From: Enoplosus armatus
Taxonomy: Eukaryota; Chordata; Actinopteri; Centrarchiformes; Enoplosidae
DNA length: 64,000 nucleotides
NCBI RefSeq assembly: GCF_043641665.1
Contig: NC_092203.1
Span: forward strand, 3,844,001-3,908,000
Direction: 5' to 3'
Shown here: one piece after another, positions 23,250 to 34,789 of the stretch
Layout: the number at the start of each line of letters is the position of its first letter
How positions within the stretch are numbered: position 1 is the first letter of the stretch
Position numbers and translations under genes: made by a program
Notes under the pieces: model-generated
What the model was told of the DNA's origin: nothing
The model's database searches: none
What the model saw: the letters and a program-made list of their open reading frames with translations, nothing else

Positions 23250-24155
23250 CCTCCAAGTGTTCCCGAGAATCTACATAAACTTGGTGCAACCTCTATAACT
23301 TTCTAGATGGAAAGACCTGCTTGCCTCACAGCATACTTCTCTTAAATGTAAGTGTTCATGCCTGCACCATTTCCCAGGAAATTAGCAGGTTCCTCGAATA
23401 TCCTCTGTGACTGGTTATCTTCCTTTTCCATGAAATAAGACCACCATGTGCCATATCTGTCCTGCAAAGGTGTTACTCAAAATACCGCTATTTACTAAGA
23501 AAGCATGCTGAAGCATGAGCTAAGAACTGCTTGTCCCTTTGGGTATTACTAGGTTCTTATCACATCCTTTAGAATCATTTTCCTGTTTGTTCCCATTAAG
23601 ATGTTCCACACCTGCAGCAGTGAGTATGGTATTATAAACCTCTGCACACATCAGCTATGTTTGGCCTTTGGATTTGTAGGACTCAAGCATGCTTCTAATT
23701 ACAATTAAATCTGGTTGAATCAAATAGGCGTCTATGTAAAGCTCAGATTTACTTTGCTGTATCTTATGTATTTCAAAGTGCTTTCCTTTTACAACCCACT
23801 TTGATTTTACTTGCTACTGAAAGTTGTAGCATGTTAAGTGTGTTTGTATAGCACATATGCCTAGAATTCTGCCGCTCAAAATATATGTCCGGAGCCAAAT
23901 TTCAGTATCAAATAGTAACCATAACCCAACCTTAATTTAAACTACAACTTGTCACATACAACTGTTGTAGAAATAAGTAATTTAAAAAACATGGCGATAA
24001 ATGTTCCAAGTGTTTGTCATTTAATGTAATCTGGGGTTTTGCATGATCCTCTAGTGTTGAATTGCTAACTTGTCTGAATTGCATAGAAAATGAAATGGCC
24101 CATTAAAGTAAATGATAACAAGACTCAGAGTCCACAGCTACGCTGGCAGCTTCGG
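23250..24155. other. Gene-free single-copy DNA
   Basis: Nothing recognisable. Confidence 0.5.
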
Positions 24156-24159
24156 CAGA

Positions 24160-24260
24160 GTGGTGCTTTGAGCTGAATTCTAATTTCATTATGCTAGCAT
24201 GCTCACAACAACAATGCTAACATGGCGCACGTTATCATGCAAACATTTGCACGATGCAGT
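24160..24260 (+). repeat. Dispersed repeat family B, partial copy
   Basis: 'tggtgctttgagctgaattc' (24161-24180), then 'tgctagcatgctcac' and 'atgctaacatgg', match the start of the larger copy at 33275. Confidence 0.5.
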
Positions 24261-24635
24261 TCCAAAAGTATGATTCCAAAATTCTTCCAAGACTCCACTA
24301 ATGAAAACTTCTTCTTCTTTAATGGTATTTTCTTAACCTTGCTAGCTCCAGGTCTACACATATGTACATGTGCTGCACTCCTGATACTTCTTCTTACTCA
24401 TAATGACACTGAAGTGAATTAATCACCATTCTGTGTTTGTTTTGGCCTGCCAGCAGCACCATATGGTCATATGGTAGCGGAATAACTGTGGGAACAATGC
24501 AGTTTTCTACATTGTGCCAGGAGAGATCAATCGATGTGAGAAACATTTCAGTTCATTTTAAAACAGCTACTTTCATTGTTCCGCCTGCATGCTGATTCTC
24601 CCAGTTACTTTTCTCCCACTCCCTGGCCTTCTTCT
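24261..24635. other. Gene-free DNA
   Basis: The repeat-like texture fades by about 24420. An inverted CATATGG...CCATATG-type pair lies at about 24461-24474. Nothing else is seen. Confidence 0.45.
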
Positions 24636-24639
24636 GTTG

Positions 24640-25740
24640 TGTTTCTTTTTCAGCGTGTTTCCCCCCACCACAATGACACTGCAGCAGATTACCAAACACA
24701 GATTGCATTGATTGCTGGGACTAATTGAAAGGAAAGCATCCCTGGTGCGGAGTGCATCTGCTTGCCTGTGCAGAAATGGGCATCTGTGCCCTACCTCACC
24801 TCATCAGGCAAAGGAGCCAAGAAACCTCTCTGTCGTCGACCACTTAACTCAGCGCTCAATCACACTTTGGGAAGACTCCTTTCAGAAGAGGCGACAGAGC
24901 AGACAGGCGATGTCGAGAGAGGAAAAAAAAACCCACCCACATCCCCTTCTCGACGAGAGAGACCACGAGGGAAATCATCCACGAAGACGGATGGAAATTC
25001 AGCAGAGCAATTGATGCACTACTCCGTTTGGCTGGGACAAGATCTGAGGGACTATGAAACACTTGTCGAGGAGGAAGCGGAAAGGGAACGAGGCCTCTGC
25101 TGTTGCTGCCTCCACCCATTTGCACAATTGCTCACTGTGCTGAGTCCCGTGGATTGGCACTGATTGAGGAGCAGCATTTAGCATATTGGGCGTTTTGCAG
25201 ACATCCATTACGGGCCACTCGATTTCTAGATAATGCCACGTTTGATTGAACATCTGGGTTGGAAATTGTCTCTGCATTCGCAAATAACAAACAAGAAAAT
25301 GACAAAAGTGCCACTTCCTGCCTTCATAACACTCGCAGGGAAAATAGAAGGCCACGCAGGCCTCTTTTTGGTCTGATTGAGCAATTTTCTGCAGCACTGT
25401 TGAATCGTCTGTGTCTAATGAGGTTAAGGATTTTCTGCCTGTCCCCTATTCTCCACCAGGCACAGCTGGAAAATGGCATAAGAGTCAGTGATCAGATAAT
25501 CTTTGGCTTGACATGTTTTGAGTCGTCCACAGTTTAAAGAAAGGCTATGGGGTGAAGACTTTCTCGGCCTTAGAAGGGCATTATCTTTGGTCCATACTGT
25601 TACTACTGAACCAGTTGTTAAGCCCCCGCAGGGATCCATGTGGCTTTATTTTCATGCCCAACACCGTCTTAAAGGAAGGAACAATTGGGCATGGGATTTA
25701 CGCTGTGCAATGTCATGATTTTTAATACTTAAGATAATAG
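24640..25740. promoter_or_regulatory. Candidate conserved non-coding element cluster 1
   Basis: About 1.1 kb has no recognised repeat copy or microsatellite. It has balanced composition, retained CpGs and few stops in any frame. Frames overlap on both strands (24712-25163 plus, 24856-25397 minus, 25259-25718 plus, 25424-25639 minus), which is expected for conserved non-coding DNA and not for one exon. AT-rich factor cores include 'ctaattgaaa' (24721-24730), 'gataatgcc' (25229-25237) and 'tgatcagataatctttg' (25489-25505). Confidence 0.4.
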
Positions 25741-26700
25741 TGTTGCTGCTTGTCTTGCTGTTTAAAAAGATGCCCTGCTTCAGTATTGCCGCTGCTAAGG
25801 ACAGTCAAGCTCTGCGGCTCTTGAACTTAGGCGCTCATTTGCATGCAAATCCCATAATATGCAAAACTGCTGAATAAATGAATTACAGGCATTCAAACGC
25901 ACACGACTGAGGAATTTGACAGTCTCCGAACTGATGCCCTAGGTTTATTAGTCATATGTCTTCTTTTATGACTTCTGACAGATGGTTTCCGTGTTGAGGT
26001 GTGAGCATAGAGGTTTCTGGAAAGGTGATGGCATATCTTTTAAGGGGACTTAAAACTGACTTTGACATGTTGGCTCACACTCTAAAAATATCGAGAATGT
26101 CAGCGTGTGTGTTTTATGTCTTTGTGTTTCCATTTGACTGGGTTAGGACCCTTTTTTTCCCCTTTTCTCAATCGGATGACAAGGGAAAAACACAATACAA
26201 ATGCTACAGCAAAGAATGTGGATGCTGTCCGTTTCGGCCCATATCCAAACAATGTCTTTGTTATCATTTGCATCCCAATTGCACAGGCCATTTGAGTGCC
26301 AGCGCCAACCCGTTTGAGTTCAATTGACCTTTACGGACCATTTGCACTTTTGCAGCCGTCCCGGCAAAAGAACAGCGAACGGCAGCAAGTTGTGGGCGGC
26401 TCAGCAAGATTTAATGATGCCGGGGGAAAAGGTGACAATTGGTGAGAAGGTGTCTCCAGCCCGGACAGCTATGGACCCCTTGAGACAGCCTAGATGAGTC
26501 AATCCTTCATTTCCACAGCCAGGAGAAAGGAGAGGATAATTGCTCTGTTCTCGTGGCTGCTTCAAATTGCTTTGAGAGATGGAGGACAGTCATAAAGCCA
26601 GGAGTAACTAACCACCTTGAGTCTGACAAAAGCCCGGAGTCACACTCGGAACATGCTGTTTTTCTGTTTGTTCTGTACTAACCCCTAACTGACCCCATTA
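25741..26700. promoter_or_regulatory. Candidate conserved non-coding element cluster 2 with octamers
   Basis: Repeat-free sequence continues. It holds the double octamer at 25837-25850, a second octamer at 26266-26273, and a CpG-dense segment at about 26330-26440 with roughly seven CpGs in 105 bp. No splice-bounded coding frame is evident. It is the densest conserved-looking part of the window. Confidence 0.42.
25837..25850. promoter_or_regulatory. Perfect palindromic double octamer (POU/Oct site)
   Basis: ATTTGCATGCAAAT contains the octamer ATGCAAAT on both strands, overlapping by two bases. Octamers are bound by POU-domain factors; palindromic arrangements can support dimer binding. Another octamer-like 'atatgcaaaa' follows at 25858-25867. 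Binding is inferred. Confidence 0.5.
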
Positions 26701-27515
26701 TGCGCTATGTTTACAGTGCATACAGTATGCTTACTGAGCTGAGGTGTTTTTCTGCTTATAAAAAGGCCCTTCTCAATAAACAGCTAAAGGTTATTTTTAT
26801 ATGTTGACCGCACTGTCAAACTTGTTTGTCTCTCTGCAGGCAAACACAGCATAAGTGTTTCTAAATTGGTCACTTCACATTTGCATCAATAATTGTGTCT
26901 TTTTGTTTATAATCACGGGAAACTCTTTGTCTTTTTCAGTGTTTAAACAAATACCTTTTGCCAAACTGAGACTCGTTGATTCACCTCACAAAAGAAAGCA
27001 ATGAAAAACAGCTGAGTCAAGCCATGTTGCGTTTTATATACGCAGTTCATAATACGATTTTCTGCACCTTTATTCTAACACTATTACTGTTTGACCTCAG
27101 GAATTTACAAGTGGCAAGGCAGGGCTTAAAATCACGAGGTAAAAGAAAAATGTTACAAAACGCTCTTTTCAGGAAATGCAGAGTAAAAAAAAACAGGGGA
27201 TATGTACTGCGATACACCAGCTGTGCAGGTCTTAACAGATTTCCCTCAATCTGTGAATGTGATGGAAACAAGGAAACAACAATATAATGTCATTTGCATA
27301 TCATAATGACGAGGAATATGCAACCACATCTGCTTTGCAGTATGCTGAACGAACAAGCAAAAATGACGAAAATGTTGCGAGCAAATGTTACCATGCATGC
27401 ATTACTGCTGCCTGAGTGTGTGTTCGAAAATCCCTTTTAGCATCCAAGATCACAGAGAGGCTTGAAGTGATACAGACACACACACACAATGCTCCCTATG
27501 CTTCTGCTGCTGCCG
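26701..27515. other. Gene-free DNA with octamer sites
   Basis: Octamers lie at 26879-26886 and 27292-27299. The 103-codon plus frame at 26976-27287 and its minus-strand counterpart have no domain. A short CA run lies at 27475-27488. Confidence 0.5.
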
Positions 27516-27521
27516 CCAACA

Positions 27522-27542
27522 CCCCCCCCCCCCCCCCCCCCC
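27522..27542. repeat. C21 homopolymer
   Basis: A 21-base poly-C run follows trinucleotide-like CTG/CCG text at 27502-27518. It is a likely sequencing or assembly length ambiguity. Confidence 0.9.
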
Positions 27543-27544
27543 AG

Positions 27545-28247
27545 CAAAGGAACCTAGCTGCCGTTGCTCAGCGTACTGTGTCTGTAGCTAGAAGAAGAGC
27601 ATGCACGCTCAGCAGAAAGTAAAAGGTCCAAAAAAAAGGGAGTCTCGTTAGTATGTTTGTGTCACACTTTTTTGAAATAGAAAATGCAAAGAATAGCCGA
27701 CCAGGGAGAGTGACGGATCTGGTTAAAAACCCCTGCTGGATAACACTAAAGAGGAGTGACATAAGTAAAAGAAATGACAGGATTGAATCTAATTAAAGAA
27801 TTGGAGAGTTTTTGCCTGGGACACCTCACTGCTTGACAGAAATAAAATATACATGAGCAGGCTTTCATCTATTTTGGGTTTGGGACTCTAAATAACCTCC
27901 TCTTGTTCTGAGCTGTTATGTCTGATATGTTGCGGAGGGGGAACATGTATTTAATTATTGCTAACTGACGTAAATGATGCAGTCAGACAGATGTGCGATG
28001 TCATTCTGGTCCGGCAGATTGGAAAAGCTGTCTTATCTTTATGTCAGAGTCGAGGGGTAAATTGCTACTAATTGCTAACAAATGTATTCATGCCTTTTCG
28101 TGATATCAGATACATATTTCTACACATATTTAAAGTGTTGTCATGACTCAGGCAATGCTTTAAAATAAATTTTGATTCAACGTTGTGAAGTTAAAGGCCT
28201 GCAATATTCTTCTACACAAACCAACAATGAATTGACCGACTAACAAG

Positions 28248-28250
<3 letters not shown>
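27545..28250. other. Gene-free single-copy DNA
   Basis: Nothing recognisable. Confidence 0.5.

Positions 28251-28277
<27 letters not shown>
28251..28277. repeat. (TG)n microsatellite
   Basis: An uninterrupted TG run of about 27 bp, just before repeat family C. Confidence 0.94.
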
Positions 28278-28278
<1 letters not shown>

Positions 28279-28289
28279 CCCAAAGCCTG

Positions 28290-28790
28290 ATGTATCGTAT
28301 TCCTCGGTGCCACAGAGCTCCATTGTTGTCCAAAAGCTATTAAAAAAACATCAGTGAGCCACACTGTTGCACTGGGTTACATTTTTCTTCATTACTATGA
28401 ACATGTAGTTTACTTCGAGTCAATCCCACATACATTGTACTGGTGCTGTGAATACTCACTAATTTGTATTAATCCATGGTTGAAAATAGTCCCCAGCAAA
28501 AGCACTGTTTACTCCAGTTTGAGTGACGTTACCTAAAAACTACGGTGCTTTAGGACAATAGAGCCTTTTCTAAAAATTAAACTATATATTTGAGAGCCAT
28601 TGTTTTTAAGATCTACATCTTCAATACCAACCAATTCCAAGAATTTAACATTGAACATTGAGAGACATTGATGTTTTAATGGGATGTGTTGAAAGGAGGA
28701 AAGTTATAGAAAAACTTCAGCTTAATCCTTTAACCATAACTTCGTAAACATACCATAAAACCATAATTCATTTATTGACAAGCATTTTGT
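28290..28790 (+). repeat. Dispersed repeat family C, longer copy
   Basis: Landmarks are 'cacagagctccattgttgtc' (28311-28330), 'cacactgttgcactgggtta' (28360-28379), 'ccacatacattgtactggtg' (28426-28445), 'aaactacggtgcttta' (28536-28551) and 'ttgagagccattgttttta' (28590-28608). I recall this run from many teleost sequences. The middle part is shared with 3918-4085. Confidence 0.6.
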
Positions 28791-29535
28791 TTCCTCAGGG
28801 TGTTCAGTTGTGGTTTGAAATAATACCATCCACAACATACGGAGGAAACAAGGAAAGAAACATTTTGCAAAGTCTCAAATTTCAATTATTATAATTATTG
28901 TTATTATTTCACTGATCTAAATTCCCAGTTAATTGTATCATAGTTAACATAAAGACGACATGTTAGAGCTGCTCCTGCTTTGCTGTCTGTAAATATTCTA
29001 GTAACCCAGCACAAAACTTTTTTTTTTTTTTATCCATCAATAATGTATTCCATCCTGAAAATGAAGCCCACAAGAGTTCCTCCGATGGTGTCTGTGTGCT
29101 TTCACAAAGGGGAGCTTTTTGGGCTCTGGCTTGAGAAGACAAACACACATCTTCATGTGAAATTCATTCTGATGACTGGGGCATTTCGCTCGGTACACAC
29201 AACAAAATGGATTCTCCTTGTTGTTGTTGCTGCACGCTTCACGGCCACGCTTCGAGTAGAAGTAATCTTTTTTTTCTTTCTACTTAGTAAGTTCACAAAG
29301 TCACATGCTGATGTGTTGCATACTCGCTCTTTTTTTTATTTATTTTTTATCAACACTGGCATCCAGAGGAGAGCCTCCAAGGTTTCGCTCGGGTAGTTGC
29401 ACTCAAACAAACACACACACACTTAACTATGAAACACACACATATGCCCACAAATGATCAATCAAGCACACACAATCCTTAACACACACACACTAATATG
29501 AATACACACCCTCACACACACACTTCTTGTCTTGT
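28791..29535. other. Gene-free DNA, homopolymers and CA text
   Basis: It contains T-runs at 29018-29031, about 29268-29275 and 29330-29337. CA-rich broken text runs at 29405-29525. The 138-codon plus frame at 28980-29396 reads poly-T as Phe runs and has no domain. Confidence 0.5.
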
Positions 29536-29539
29536 TGGA

Positions 29540-29800
29540 AGCGCTGTGGCACAGAGCCTTTAGCAAGTGACGGCGGTAAGTGATGGATGCCGCGATGTTG
29601 ACAGGAGGAGTAATTATGCTTTGTCCCATGGTTCCCGGTATGGGGGCCACCCATCACTCTCCATTACGCCCCTGTGTTGTGGCAGCCTTCCACTTTGTTT
29701 AGCAAATGAAATGCTTTTCCACCTGAGCGCTCCCGAGAAATACGGAGAGGCGTGGTGGGGGTGCATGTCATGGAATAAAGGAGAACAGAGGTGAGCACAA
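29540..29800. promoter_or_regulatory. Candidate conserved non-coding block
   Basis: This repeat-free, CpG-retaining block contains 'gtgacggcggtaagtgatgg' (29567-29586), 'gtaattatgctttg' (29610-29623) and 'gcgctcccgagaaatacgg' (29726-29744). It carries homeodomain-type TAATTA. No coding evidence. Confidence 0.35.
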
Positions 29801-30105
29801 GCACCAACAACACCTACGGTATGTTTTTTTTTGTTTCAGCCTGTGTGTGCTCATGTGGGAGATTTAGGGAAGCAGATGTGGGGGAGAAAAAACGAGTCTA
29901 AAATTGTGTGTGTGTGTGGGGGGGGGGGGTTATCTGGTAAGAGCTGCAGAGCAATCATTTCAAACCCACCGGACACATGTCTTCGACCATGACTTTGAGT
30001 GTCTTTCATCTGAGTTTGTGTTTCTTTTCCTTCGTTTCTGCATGTTGCTTTTATTTTGGAAACATCAAACAAAGAGAAAAGTAATGGAACAATGGCATTG
30101 CAGCA
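29801..30105. repeat. TG tract plus G12 run
   Basis: (TG)n at 29905-29917 runs directly into a G12 homopolymer at 29918-29929. Frames through it are artefacts. Confidence 0.8.
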
Positions 30106-30109
30106 TTTG

Positions 30110-31250
30110 ATGCAACACAGTCAAAATCCAGCCTCCATCCCCTTTGTGGAGAACAGAGATGGTGCCGATTTCTTTCAATCTCTGTCACACAGCAAATGAA
30201 AAGGCAGCAATTATTGACACAGCCTCTTTACAAATGACGGAAAGAAAGTCACAACAAAACTAGTTAGCCTGGAGGAGGACAGTGGAAGAGTTATTGACCA
30301 ACATTTAATAAATGTTTGTCAAAGTTTCAGTGTGATAGCGTGTTTAGGCCGGCACGGTTCTCTCATCCAGCTTGGTTAGCTTAATAAGATTTCCGCCACC
30401 TGGATCCTGAAGGTATTTTGAGCAATGATTGGCAGGAGCCATTACTGATATCAATCATCATTTGCCTGAGCACATTAGGACCATGTGTATAATCAAGCCT
30501 CCGGCCAAGGTCAAAATTATGAAATCATTACGATCTTTTCCATCTAAATGACAAGACTAATCACTGCGACTATTACACTGCGTGTGGCGTGTGTGCCCTT
30601 ATCTGCGCACGAGTGAACTTGTGTATGTGTGTGGGCATGCACGTGGGCAAACTTTCCCTTGTGCAGTGATTAATCCTTGCTGTTGGGGGTTAATAAGAGT
30701 AATTTGGCCGCACGTAATGGCTCCAACTTCCACAACTTTAATGGCATTATGGTTTTATTATGCAGCTTGTTTCTCTCAAGCTTGTTAGGGGATGAAGGAG
30801 CTGTGTAGGTCGAAGGGAACACACAAGACCACGTGGCTATATTTAGCCGGAGGAGTCTTTTTCGCCCCGGCCCTGTCATTGAGTGAGAGAAAGTTTGCGA
30901 TGTTCTTGATGCAAATAGCCTCATTTCCTCACTCTCTGCTCCACTAACCGACTAAATCCACAAGATGCAGGAAAGCCTCGAGACCTAGTTAGAGTAGGTG
31001 AACGCTAGAATAAATTTCAATATGAATGGTTCCATTAAGTCCATTTTCGACAGGCTGAGCATAATATTATTTAGACGCGTGGCTGTGAGATGATAACGGG
31101 GGAAGGGAAAAGGCACCAGGGCGTCCAAATATAGAGAGCGGCTGGTATTTGGGCTAACTTAATCGGGTTCACTCTTCGGAAGAGGGACGTTGAAGAATCG
31201 TTTGACGAGATTATTTTCTGATTGTTGTTGGATTCCTATCAGCTTGCCAG
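30110..31250. promoter_or_regulatory. Candidate conserved non-coding element cluster 3
   Basis: About 1.1 kb has no microsatellite. It is dense in TAAT/ATTA and GATAA-type cores with retained CpGs. Examples are 'agcaattattgac' (30207-30219), 'aattatgaaatcattacg' (30514-30531), an octamer at 30909-30916, 'agccggagg' (30845-30853) and 'cgccccggcc' (30863-30872). Frames on both strands lack domains. Confidence 0.4.
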
Positions 31251-33270
31251 GCCCATAACACATACACCACTGTAGTATACACAAAAATATATCAAATTCA
31301 GTTACAATATTTCATTCAAACTGCACTGAGGTCAGGGGCATGTCCATGGAAGGGGCCTGGTGTTGCCGATAACCACATTTTGAGCTTTATTGGATGTTAT
31401 TAAAGGCTCTGCACAGCCCTGGTGTTCCCAGTTATTTTGGAAACACTTGTGGGGGTGTTTCCACAGGTGTTTCCAGCTATTCTGGCTAATTACATAAGTC
31501 TACTTGGGTTGGAGGTGGGTGGAGCCATGCTGGGAATTACATAATATCTTACTCTCACACTGTGAATGAATGATGATGATAGGCTGTGCATTCAGCCAAA
31601 ATACAAGAAACCAGTATTATACTCAGTGTGGGTGAACGATGGGTGAGCAGGAATCGGCAAAGCTCCAGCTTGAAATAAAGAAATAATGAAATGAATGAAA
31701 AATGAATACATTCTCAAATATTTCTCTGGTGTTAAGGCACTATGGCATAGCTACTGAGCCTACATGGTCAGCCACTGTAGCTACACTGTAGGCTATGGAG
31801 ATACAGTATATAATACATTTTAGTAAACTACTATTTGGATAATAAATCTACATGTGACAGCTTTGACTTAAGTCTGTAATGTAGCAGAAGCACAACAGTC
31901 TTTGTTGTTAGCATTATTTATTATCTAATTACCAGGGCCACCATGGAAATGACTTATGTTAACCTTTAGGGGTTTTATCCAGTTTTATATATAAAACCTT
32001 GTTGGTGCTGCCATTTAAAATTTGTTTTATATTACTTCATGCATTCTTTTTGGTTTGGTTTGTGAACATTTGGACAAGTGTTCTACGTGTATGTTGTTAT
32101 ATTATTGTGCAAGGCCTTCATATCCAAGCACAAAGTCCAATAACATTAGTCTGGACATGCCACTGGTTGTTATCCTTGATGATAAGTCATTTATTTAAAC
32201 CTTCTCTCATTAAGCATGGCTGCAGTATTATATTGGAAGATGCTTAATAAACCTTCAGCCAGTTTTAGAGCATTTTATACTCATGGTTATTGGAGGTCCC
32301 CTTATATCTTTTTAAATGCATTATTGTGAAAAGCCTATTCAACAGCTGGTACTCAACATGACAGATTAATTAGGCGGATAAAATGGCCACTGCAACCTCT
32401 TAGCTACCAAAACACCTGTTGTGTTCAACATTACCGCTAACTAACTGAACAGCTATTGAGTCCATTGCCAGCGAGGGAAGACAGACATATCAGTCACAGG
32501 ATGTAAGCAGCGAGTGAACCACTTCAGTTGAGTCTGGACTCCTCCAAACCGTGGACAAGTCAATGATAATATGTCCACTGCTTGGGAAAGTTGACCTGCT
32601 GAACAGTTTCCTGTGCATCCTATTGATGGGCTGATGCACACTATCAAGTCACTGACCGGTCAAACAACTGGGCAAACATCTGTATCTGTGTCTGCTTTCA
32701 CATCACAGGTCAAATACTGACAGGCAGTGCCGTGTGAGCAGCAGGTGGACATTTCAAGAAATAACAATACAAAAATACAGTAAAGCCTGTCCTGTTTCCT
32801 CAGCTTTACTTGTAGTCTCCAGGCTACTGTGCGTGTGTGTGTGTGTGTGTGTGTGAGGAAGTGTCTATCTGTCAGACGCCCGTGTAAGGCAATTGTGACA
32901 CCTGGGATTTCACTGCGTGTCCTGTCGAAATCCACCAAGCCGAGGGCATTTTAGCAGGTCTGTAATTTACGTCGTAAAGCAGAAAGAAAGAGGGGGAAGA
33001 AACATTTCATGGTATTGCAACACCTGTACAACAAACAAAAGCTTCTAAACCTGCCAGAGGTGCGTGGTAAGCTTCATCCTGAGGGGTCTCTCTGATAAAG
33101 TAATAATGAAATGTCTATGAGCAACATATTGAACAGACCTATCAGACCTACACATATAAATATAAACTACCATGGTAATTATGATGTAGGCTCAGCAGGC
33201 TACCAAACTACCTTAGATGATGCTAATGCTGTAATGTATACAATTCTCTGATCCAATGACGTTGACAGGG
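31251..33270. other. Gene-free DNA
   Basis: It contains a 20-bp imperfect direct repeat at 31421-31440 and 31466-31485 ('ggtgtt.ccag.tatt.tgg'). A (TG)n tract lies at 32833-32855. Frames at 31999-32247 and 32660-32938 have no domain. Part of 31.3-32.3 kb has a repeat-like, AT-rich texture that I could not assign. Confidence 0.45.
32833..32855. repeat. (TG)n microsatellite
   Basis: A short uninterrupted TG run of about 23 bp. Confidence 0.93.
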
Positions 33271-33274
33271 CACT

Positions 33275-33705
33275 TTCTTGGCCGTGCTTTGAGCTAAATG
33301 CTAGCGTCAGAATGCTAACATGCTCACAGAGTTGTTTCGCAGGCATAAACATTTGCTCATTAGTACAAAACACAAAGTACAGCTGAGGCTGATGGGAATG
33401 TCATTAGTTTTGTATTGGACAAATTAAAATTGCGACCTTGTTATGGTGCCAGATAAAAAGTTCAGGGGTCACCACAGTTATTACAATTCATCCTGAGGGG
33501 ACCATGAACGTCCATACCAAACTGCATGGCAATCTGTCTAATAGTTTTCACAACACTCAAAACAACAAATGACAGCCTCATGGTGGCTAGAGAAAAAGTC
33601 AAGGGTCACCATCCTAGAGGTGGATAGACTGACCAACCGATATTGCCCATCCCTAGAGCCACAGCGCTTTAGCCTGGAATGCTAAAGGCTAGCATGGCAA
33701 GCTAT
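33275..33705 (+). repeat. Dispersed repeat family B, longest copy
   Basis: Ordered landmarks are 'gtgctttgagctaaatgcta' (33284-33303), 'gaatgctaacatgctcacag' (33310-33329), 'tgatgggaatgtcattagtt' (33390-33409), 'attggacaaattaaaattg' (33414-33432), 'tcatcctgaggggaccatga' (33488-33507) and 'catccctagagccac' near the end (33648-33662). I recognise this as a widespread percomorph repeat. Shorter relics lie at 24160, 37505, 42250 and 46412. Confidence 0.75.
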
Positions 33706-34409
33706 AAGTCGGGGGCAGTTACGGAATGTACTAATTATTAGGATGGCTAAATTGTCTGATGTTGCTAAGCCAGAAATAAAAAAAGTATCTTTCACTTTAC
33801 CCACTGAGGTTTAACTCCAATCAAATCATTTCTGTCTCCAGAGGAGCTCCAGCTCTAATCATATGTCGAGCTGAACTCCTTTTGGCATATTTTGGATATG
33901 TAGTTACTTGAAAAGCCAGGGTATGAATTAAATTCACTTTATACTGGAGTTAGAATGGTCAAACAAACCAAGCTTGAAGCAATTTCTTCGCTGGACTGGA
34001 TGCTTTTTAAGCTGGTTTTAAAAAGCCGGACCTCTCCTGACCCGCTTGGCCATTCATTACACATGTCTCAACTACTGGGCCAAGTCTTTTTGATATGGAG
34101 TAGTGGGCAGAGCACCTGCTTCCAGTACAGGGCGGCAGCCGAGCCTTGCTTCATGCCTCGAGTCAGTGATTATGCAGGCATGCTCTTCTTCCACACTGCA
34201 CACCCCTGGCCTGGGTCTGATAATTTCAGCCTAGATTCTAGCCCCCGTCCTACCGCATAAACACCCAGACACAGACAGACAGACACGGCAGAGGCTGCAA
34301 TGACACGACAGATACAACACAACACACACGTGCAGGCTCAGCTAGCTCTTGGTATCGGTTCTGTGCACTCACAGGTTTTGCCTCAAACCCCAGTGCACCG
34401 CATGTTGTG

Positions 34410-34410
<1 letters not shown>
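33706..34410. other. Gene-free single-copy DNA
   Basis: The 101-codon plus frame at 33955-34260 shows no recognised domain. Nothing else is seen. Confidence 0.45.

Positions 34411-34415
<5 letters not shown>

Positions 34416-34463
<48 letters not shown>
34416..34463. repeat. (TG)n microsatellite, 48 bp
   Basis: An uninterrupted TG run of about 24 units. A C-run follows at about 34483-34491. Confidence 0.96.
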
Positions 34464-34464
<1 letters not shown>

Positions 34465-34785
34465 ATACACGTGCAGCGAGACCCCCCCCCCTTCTCGGCT
34501 CCGGCTGGCTCAGCGCTCTGATAATGCTGGAGACAGACCAAGGGCATCTCTCCTTCACTGTTCTCATCAGTCGGGTATGTTAAGTTCACAGGAGCAAAAC
34601 GCTCCCTCCGAAAAATTATCCCGCTGTGTAGGAAATGTTATCATAGAAATATGCGCTCAAAAAAGCATTGGCACATGCCCCGGAAAGACCCCGCAGTCAG
34701 AGCTGGGAGCGTGTCCTGGTCCCTCATGGGCATCTTTTGAAGTGAAATTCATTTTACACTTAAACAGGTCAAAACCCTGAAGAGC
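34465..34785. promoter_or_regulatory. Candidate conserved non-coding block
   Basis: About a dozen CpGs lie in 280 bp, for example 'ctcggctccggctgg' (34494-34508), 'ctccctccgaaaaattatc' (34602-34620) and 'ccccggaaagaccccgcag' (34678-34696). The 143-codon plus frame at 34349-34780 starts upstream and reads the TG tract as Cys-Val repeats, so it is not taken as a gene. Confidence 0.3.
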
Positions 34786-34789
34786 AACT

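Noticed and set aside
24762..25163. 133-codon plus frame in the CNE cluster
   Set aside because: Frames are also open on the minus strand and in another plus phase over the same bases, and no domain appears. This fits conserved non-coding DNA better than an exon.
28980..29396. 138-codon plus frame with Phe runs
   Set aside because: The Phe runs are translated T-homopolymers, and the rest has no domain.
30192..30205. 14-bp match 'acagcaaatgaaaa' to the inverted element at 15122-15135
   Set aside because: The similarity does not extend beyond this short word, so it is not counted as a third copy.
34349..34780. 143-codon plus frame with Cys-Val repeats
   Set aside because: It depends on reading the (TG)n tract at 34416-34463.
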